Assembly (NCBI GenBank): GCA_026419785.1
Contig: JAODTK010005586.1
Location: forward strand, 91,360 to 155,359
Source of the DNA: Sclerodactyla briareus
Taxonomy: Eukaryota > Echinodermata > Holothuroidea > Dendrochirotida > Sclerodactylidae
Length of the DNA stretch: 64,000 bases
Reading direction: 5' to 3'
The position numbers and the translations under genes were made by a program. The first letter of the stretch is position 1; each line of letters starts with the position of its first letter. This document shows, one piece after another, positions 57,894-64,000 of the stretch. The notes beneath the pieces are model-generated. The model made no database searches and was not told where the DNA came from. It saw only the letters and a list, made by a program, of their open reading frames with translations.

Positions 57894-60800
57894 TAGATGA
57901 CTATATGAGCGAAGTCCCTCATGGGATTGCCGAACGACACAATTTCGGTTGTAGCGTACAAGAAAATCTTGGTTTTAATCCCAACGATGCTGGAAATAGC
58001 TCTTCTGAATGTTTTAAGCTGCATTACTTGGACCTTCAAAGTGGTTCTCATGCCTCAACGAATGGAGAGTATTTATTCATGAAAAAAATTGAACACAGGT
58101 TGATGAATGGTTTCATTGAGTTGTCTAATATGCACTGTACTGCAATGAAACAAGTTGCACTTTGACAATGCCACCACATGTGGAAAGCACATTTCAGATG
58201 CTTCCTGGAATCTCACAGGAGGCTAATTGTTCTATGAAAACCTAGCAAAATATGGCAGTGCGTGCGCATGGTCAGTGCATGTAGGATGCCTTTGAAATGT
58301 CAGGGACATGAGTAAGGGCGAAGCATTCAGTATAGCTACAATATGTCATTAGGAGATCTAAGGGAACTACGTATACTTGCACATGGGATTAACATTTCAA
58401 ACTGGTTTTGCTGGTCAAGATTAATTACCAAACAGTCCAGTTTGAGCAGAAAATAAAAGTGAGTTGTGCCCCCTATGTTGGAAGCTGGTCCATGGTCAAT
58501 CAATGCAAATTATGGTCATCAACAAGAAACTTTATGTTTCTCTGTCTGCTACTTCAATCAAGTCATTTTTCAGTGATAACTGATTGACCACTGAAACCTA
58601 TCACCGTACATGCGTAAAAGGTCTGGTGATCCTTGTTAGTTTAGCTGAGGTTGTGTGTACTTTCAGGTGTTGTTTGCCATAATAAATGTCAAATTCACAA
58701 TATTGATTCAGAACATAGGAAAAGAGGTAGAGGAGTCTTCTGGGGGGTTAATGTCTATCATTCCCAGTTGTCTGTCAGCTGGATATACATGAACTAACAA
58801 CATCTACCCACAAATTGGGATGTGCTGTCTGTGTAACAGTTGGTTATTAACTGCTATCACCATAGTAACTTAACAAATATCTACCACTATAAATCAGAGC
58901 TGAACACATAAATCTTCTAGTTTGTAGTGGGGTGGTGCCAGTGATTTCATGGCATCAATCCATGTTCAATCATGAGGGAAACTCATTGCCTAACAGGCTT
59001 CAGATGAGGTTCATGAAGCACTTATACACACTGCAATATTGTCATTACCAGTACATAGAGAGCCCTAAGTCATATTTCCTAGCCTTCTCGTCGGCCAGGC
59101 TGGAGCTTAGGACATTTTGTGTATGAATGAGTATCCTCTAAAGCCCTGGTCACACCTTCGTGACTAAGGATAGCGAATTACCGTGATTCAGTACGTATTC
59201 AGCAATTGCTGACATTCGCCATCATTCGAACTGGGTTCGTGTTGGTTCTGGTTGGGAGTAACAGCGATGATTCTTGGTGTTCACTCTTCTACCGGCCTAC
59301 TGTGTTCGTACCGGTTCCTACTGGGTATCGTTGGGAATTCACATGGTGACTGTCCAATATTTCCCTGTGCTACCCAAAGAATGGAGTACACTGTACCATG
59401 GACTACTATGCATCCCGTACGAACCCGATACAAACAATAGCAAACTCAGTACGAATCAGAAAGAATGCAGTATGTGAGAGAACTGCTATGCATCAGTACG
59501 AACCACCGCGAATCAGTACCCTGAATGCACACACGCACGCTGCACCATGCACTCTAGAATAGGGGAGGCTGAACCTTCAAGCTAGAACCTCCAACCCCGC
59601 AATTTGTACTGGTTCGCAAATATTCTCATTGCATTTGTAGTGAATTCCTACTGCAGTCTCACTGTATTCTTGTTGCAATTCATACCACGCAACTGCATAG
59701 AGCATCACTGGAGAACATAACTCAGGTTTGCTAATCATCGGGACTTTTCAATATTCTCTATTCACTGACATGTTTACTACATTACTAGTTTATATTACAA
59801 AGCTGCTTCGCAATGCCGAGATGGTTAAGCCCACCTTTGTTCCCCACAGTCTACCCCAAAGGAGTAGCATGTGTCATTAATTATGTTTATACTGATTCAT
59901 ATCTGTACAGGATTGCAGAATTTTTGTTAGCAACACTTCAGTTATATTTAGTGTATGTCATTGCATATATTACAAACATTAGCAACGTCCCTGAAAACTG
60001 GCAACCCAGATGTTGAAGATCCTCTAAATGCATGCAATCAAATCACCTGTCTCTCTCTCGTACTTGTATTTATCGGGTACATGTAGCTGCTATTCTGGTT
60101 GCGTCTGTAATTGACTTTGATTAACGCTGACGACGCTGTTCACTGTCCCAGATTAGTTCTGTGGCAGATTTTGATCATTGTGAGTGGATTGGTGGTGGAC
60201 ATATTCAAATCTGTCTAGCTTCAGTTAGCATTGAGGAGGCTTCTCTTATAACACATCAATACTATGGAAGCACTGCTCTCGCTAAGTGGAACAGTTGGGT
60301 AGAGCAAGTACGTAGGCTGCAGCTTAGCATGTATGGCTATGAACTAATTGTAGTGCATCGCAAGACTGTAAACTTGAGAAAGAGGGGGGGGGGGATTGTT
60401 CAGTGGTGGAGCATAGGTTTTGCAAAAGGCTCCACACTGTTTTCTCTGTCTATGGGGGGCAAGATCTTCTCCTAGAGGGCCCTCCTCCTGGCTAATTGAG
60501 AGTATAATTGTGACATGATTAGACAAAATTAAAAGAAGAAAAAAAAAAAAAACCTGCAGTACACGTCACTCTAGTGGACTTCACTTGCAGATATTTTTTT
60601 TCTATATGCATAACTTTTACATCTTATGTCATTATTTTAAGAAAACCTCATCTCCTTGTCAACTCCTAATTTTTCCAGTGCACACTGACTCACTGAGGAA
60701 GAATATGATGACACAATACATACTTTCATTGCAACAATACATGTTCTTATTGGAAAATACATAGTATCAATGGCCCTACATTGATGTTGTATGGTACTGT

Positions 60801-61830
60801 GTCGCTTAGGCACACAAATGCCAATTGACCCTTCCCCCATTTTGCCTGAAACACCCAGCCATGATGATCAACCTCTGGCCTTTTCCCCAATTGGAAAACC
60901 ACCTGATGTTAGAAAACCCTTCCTAATTTTGATTATTCGCTCAAGATGACTCTCTATATCTTGTGTGGATCAGATGTCCAAACTGACAAACTTCAGAATA
61001 AGCAAGTCACAAAGGTACCCACTTTTGAACCTATCCAAGATGCTTCTCTGACAAACTGTTTATCATTTGAAACCTATTTGACATGGCATCGGAACGTGAT
61101 ACACTATTGAAACAAAGAAGTATTCCTCCAACAAAACCATTTTGAACTAATGACAGGACACTATTTTCTTTCGAGTTCCCATGCACAGAGCATCACTCAG
61201 AACATGTCTTCAAAAATTGAGGACATGGAGTCATGGTCCACTAATTCTTATACACTTCCATTGTAGAATCCATTAACAATTCTTAAAGACTGCATCCACA
61301 TTTATCGATATGTGCATTCGTATTGGCATATCATATCCACTCTAATATAACAGGGGGCTAATAATAGCAGCTTGTTACACATGCGTCAACTCTGATCATA
61401 AAAATAGTCTGGGAAAGAATCACCTCTCTGGCGTAATTGCAAGTCCTGGGTATAATAAGGCAGAGACGCAGCAGCCTCAGGCATTCCCTAACAATGAGCC
61501 ATGATCGAAATATGGCGTCAGAGTCCGGGGGTAACTTTTCAAAAGGAAGAGTCCCTGGTTCATGGAATCTGGCATTTGACCAGAAGGTTCTTTTGGTAGG
61601 ACCCCGGGGCTCTGATTCTTTGCTCGACTTCTGCATTGAAGAGGATCAGGGCTTCAAATGAGTAAGTCGATCCCAGAAGCTATAAACGTAGCTAACATAC
61701 CTTACTACATACAATGAAGTGTCATCTGCCAACAAAACATTGAAATAGTTCTTGCTGCATTATATACTAAGGCCTACCTCATGGACAAGTGAAGACCAAG
61801 GGGCTATTTCCCCCTACAAATAAACATACA
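57894..61830. other. No gene clearly recognised
   Basis: Poly-A at about 60538-60552. At 59150-59520 words such as GTTCGTACCGG, CCCGTACGAACC and AGTACGAATCAG recur in both orientations, hinting at a decayed inverted-repeat element. The minus strand at 61440-61650 has an exon-like frame (HEPGTLPFEKLPPDSD) with a GTGATT donor-like site, and the plus strand is also open there; support is too thin for a gene call. Confidence 0.35.
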
Positions 61831-61945
61831 CACCCTAATTGGCAACCCTGCACCATCCCCAAATTATGTCAAGACCTGGAACTTCCTTTTTAACCACAGC
61901 CCGTGTTGGCAACCCCACCCGCCCTTCCTCATTTTGGCCAGCCAA
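61831..61945 (+). mobile_element. Single arm of the fold-back MITE family (diverged)
   Basis: CACCCTAATTGGCAACCCTG, CACCATCCCC, then GTTGGCAACCCCACCCGCCC and TTCCTCATTTTGGCCAG match the arm at 62602 and the palindrome at 23971. The opposite arm is absent. Confidence 0.55.
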
Positions 61946-62139
61946 ACTGTCTGGTTTAGCCGACTTGGTTCAGAGAATTTCGCTTTTTGTCAGCGTTTGT
62001 GCTCTAAAAAAACTCACCAAATTGTCCTAGAATTTATAATCTTTCTATCTCCCTAACGCCTCTCGGCTTCATTCTGGAATTTTTGATAGAAAAAAAATAG
62101 GAATGTGAAATGCAATATTTCGAGGGCAAATTCAGCTTG

Positions 62140-62360
62140 TGGGCAGGATACTCGAACCCAGATGGATCAAGCTCATACTTGTATGTCTGTTCCCCATTAT
62201 GAGCACACGAACCCTTATTAGTTCAAGGGGTCAGGACCGAGGCCACCTGAGGTCACTGCAGGCAAGCCAATCAAACCTTAAACCTAAAATGTATGCTTGG
62301 CCTGATCTGGTAGGTGTGTGGCTTCCTCATCTAGAGCAAAGGTACTCTGTGTAGTAGCTG
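62140..62360 (+). repeat. Diverged copy of the 33.9-34.8 kb repeat
   Basis: CCCAGATGGATCAAGCTCATAC, TATGTCTGTTCCCC, GAGCACACGAACCC and GGGTCAGGACCGAGG follow the same order as at 33940-34040. Confidence 0.6.
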
Positions 62361-62601
62361 GTGGGTGGGTGGGTGTTGTTCAGGAATTTTAGGTCGGTGT
62401 CATCTAGGTGTCATTTTTAGTTAAAAAAAAAAAAAGGGACTTCTATCCAAATGGAATAACTGCAATTGTGTGGTTTGAGCTACAGCACCATTATTGCTTT
62501 ACTGCCCTAGTCACATGAGTCGCTGGAAGGGGTGTCTGGTAATAAAATTGATAGCCTGCATGGTTTGTGACATATCTAATCTAGTTCACTAATACAACTT
62601 G
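62361..62601. other. No feature recognised
   Basis: Contains GGTGGGTGGGTGGGTG and a poly-A run near 62421-62434. Confidence 0.4.
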
Positions 62602-62705
62602 CCCCATATTGGACCTGCACCCCACCCCCTGAGCATTTGTCAATACACGAAAGCTGAGGTTGGCAGCCCCATCGCCTTCCTCATTCTGCCAGACACCATG
62701 TCTGA
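62602..62705 (+). mobile_element. Single arm of the fold-back MITE family
   Basis: CCCCATATTGGACCTGCACC, CCACCCCCTGAGCATTTGTC, then GAGGTTGGCAGCCCCATCG and TTCCTCATTCTGCCAG. It matches one arm of 23971-24163; the other arm is missing. Confidence 0.65.
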
Positions 62706-62821
62706 AATTGAGTATCTCAGCTCCAATAACATTACGAAGCAAAATGTTTTCACTTTGCGTTTGCCTGGAAATTGCTAACAAACGGTCAGTAGCTGCAATT
62801 AACCTTGCCCTCAAGCTGCTG

Positions 62822-63004
62822 TTAGAACCCAAGGAATATTGTCACTTCCATATCATTGATTTCCCCCACTTTCCCATTGGTGTCTTCCATGGCATTGAAA
62901 TACTCTATGTGCTTGATGTTTACTCTGGTTTTTTTTCTTCCCGTCCCATGAATACATCCTTTAACGGTTACATACTGCCCTGGATGGCAGTTAGGAGGAG
63001 ACAT
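62822..63004 (-). CDS. Candidate exon with OB-fold (RPA32/RPA2-like) resemblance
   Basis: On the minus strand an acceptor-like GGATTGAGCCTCAG ends at 63005 and a frame of 60 codons follows to a TAA at 62822. It includes PGQYVTVKGCIHG, RKKTRVNIKHIEY and AMEDTNGKVGEIND. The Y-V-x-V-x-G strand, the KK loop, a K-[hydrophobic] strand and an ME-D-x-N turn followed by an EIND segment follow the order of the last strands of the RPA32 OB fold, which binds single-stranded DNA. No winged-helix or N-terminal exons are seen, and the frame ends in a stop soon after. It could be one exon of a host gene, a processed fragment, or chance similarity. Confidence 0.3.
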   Translation of the reverse strand: MSPPNCHPGQYVTVKGCIHGTGRKKTRVNIKHIEYFNAMEDTNGKVGEINDMEVTIFLGF

Positions 63005-63688
63005 CTGAGGCTCAATCCAATCACACAAGGTGGAACCAAAAGCACTACTGTGTTAAACTGGCTGGTGCATGACTGGTGGTTCATCACAGCTTACTAGCCA
63101 AAGCGAAAGTATGTATTCAGCAAGCAGTGACACAGCTAGACATGGTGGGGGGAGGGGGTGTGAAGTTCGGCATGATCCACTGATTGGCTCATAGATCCTA
63201 CACTATTGTTCTCAGTAATTACATCTGGGGTGCATGACGGCTTACTAGCATGAGTGACAGCCAGACAGTAGCGGGTGGGGAGAGAGACCGTGGAAGGTTG
63301 ATCATTCGGAAGGTTGGGGCACTATCACTGATAGACCGACCCTACATTATTTTTCCCAGTCATGATTACAGAGTTTGATAGTGGAGGATGTAAGTGGAGC
63401 TACCTAGAGGGCTCCAACCCTCTCTCTGTTCCCCCTCCTCGGTCTGCTCCTCTTTTAGCTATGTAACACTAAGCTATAAATGGCCATACCGCTTTCCAGA
63501 GTGAGTTTCATGGAATATTGAATGACTCTTGCTGATCACAGAATGTCTTCTGCCAATTACATGATGACATTAGAGGATGACATATGCAGAGTCCACTTTT
63601 GACTTTTCATTTCTGCCACTGCTGAATACAAGCCCAAATAACAGTCCTATAGGTTAGAAGGTCACCAATCTGCATCAGTCTACATTAA
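63005..63688. other. No gene recognised
   Basis: Unique-looking DNA; a G-rich run near 63149-63160. Confidence 0.4.
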
Positions 63689-64000
63689 GTATTTTCATCA
63701 CGATTTTGTATTCCTAGGTATTGTCATCACGATTCTGTGTTCCTAGTATTGTCATCACGATTTTGTATTCCTATGTTGTCATCATGATTTTGTATTCCTA
63801 GGTATTGTCCATCAGATTTTGTATTCCTAGGTATGTCATCACGATTTTGTATTCTAGGTATTGTCATCACGATTCTGTGTTCCTAGAATTGTCATCACGA
63901 TTTTGTATTCCTAGGTATTGTCATCACGGTTCTGTGTTCCTAGGTATTGTCATCACGATTCTGTATTCCTAGGTATTGTCATCACGATTCTGTGTTCCTA
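63689..64000 (+). repeat. Minisatellite, 29-bp unit, continues beyond window
   Basis: The unit is TTGTCATCACGATTCTGTG + TTCCTAGGTA, with alternating variants CGATTCTGTG and CGATTTTGTA. About 11 copies are visible, several with single-base losses, and the array is cut by the window end. Confidence 0.92.

Noticed and set aside
61358-61661. Coding-like frames on both strands
   Set aside because: Mirror-image openness, weak splice sites and no recognised family; mentioned only in the stretch description.
63689-64000. Regular 29-bp repeats that might suggest a CRISPR array
   Set aside because: Repeats are contiguous with no unique spacers, and the context is eukaryotic; it is a minisatellite.

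Overview
This is a eukaryotic, non-coding, repeat-dominated window. There are no bacterial features: no operons, no Shine-Dalgarno-led reading frames, and no open frame over about 110 codons outside repeats or low-complexity sequence that resembles a known protein. The mix points to a marine invertebrate: Helitron-like elements with hairpin/CTAG 3' ends, tRNA-derived SINEs, a decayed PHD-plus-esterase ORF1 of a CR1-like LINE, fold-back MITEs, AGGTCA-rich satellite units and frequent TAGGCCTA words. A deuterostome such as an echinoderm is my best guess, but this is inference. Tandem units differ by many one-base indels, so either the arrays are old or the sequence comes from lightly polished long reads; absolute frames should be trusted little.

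Layout. 1-10.5 kb: unique-looking DNA with an array of about 180-bp units (2.3-3.2 kb), a CCCAGCAA-ended MITE (7.2-7.8 kb) and microsatellites. 10.5-17.5 kb: dispersed AGGTCA-type repeats, two copies of one tRNA-derived SINE on opposite strands (11.0 and 17.2 kb), another SINE-like unit (16.0-16.3 kb), a Helitron 3' end and hAT-like fragments. 20.4-22.3 kb: a noisy 34-bp minisatellite next to a Helitron 5' hairpin. 23.3 kb: one plausible first coding exon. 24.0 kb: a near-perfect fold-back MITE. 24.6-27.1 kb: a 2.5-kb element with about 200-bp imperfect terminal inverted repeats. 29.8-32.3 kb (+), 38.2-40.2 kb (-) and 44.7-47.5 kb (+): three Helitron-like elements built on the same roughly 600-bp tandem unit, the middle one inverted. 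32.5-33.6 kb: a minisatellite split by a TA-flanked palindromic transposon. 34.9-35.9 kb: a SINE abutting the CR1-like ORF1 remnant. 43.8 kb: a plausible terminal coding exon. 47.5-52.3 kb: more Helitron fragments. 54.5-55.5 kb: a MITE-like insertion and a diverged duplication. 56.4-57.9 kb: a G-rich 52-bp minisatellite that stays open over long stretches on both strands. 62.8-63.0 kb: a possible OB-fold exon. 63.7 kb to the end: a 29-bp minisatellite running off the window.

The genes do not form a pathway. Three short candidate exons are probably pieces of host genes with long introns; nearly everything else is mobile or tandem DNA. The most informative observations are the modular Helitron termini with internal satellite arrays, the nested insertions that give relative ages, and the CR1-like ORF1 relic.
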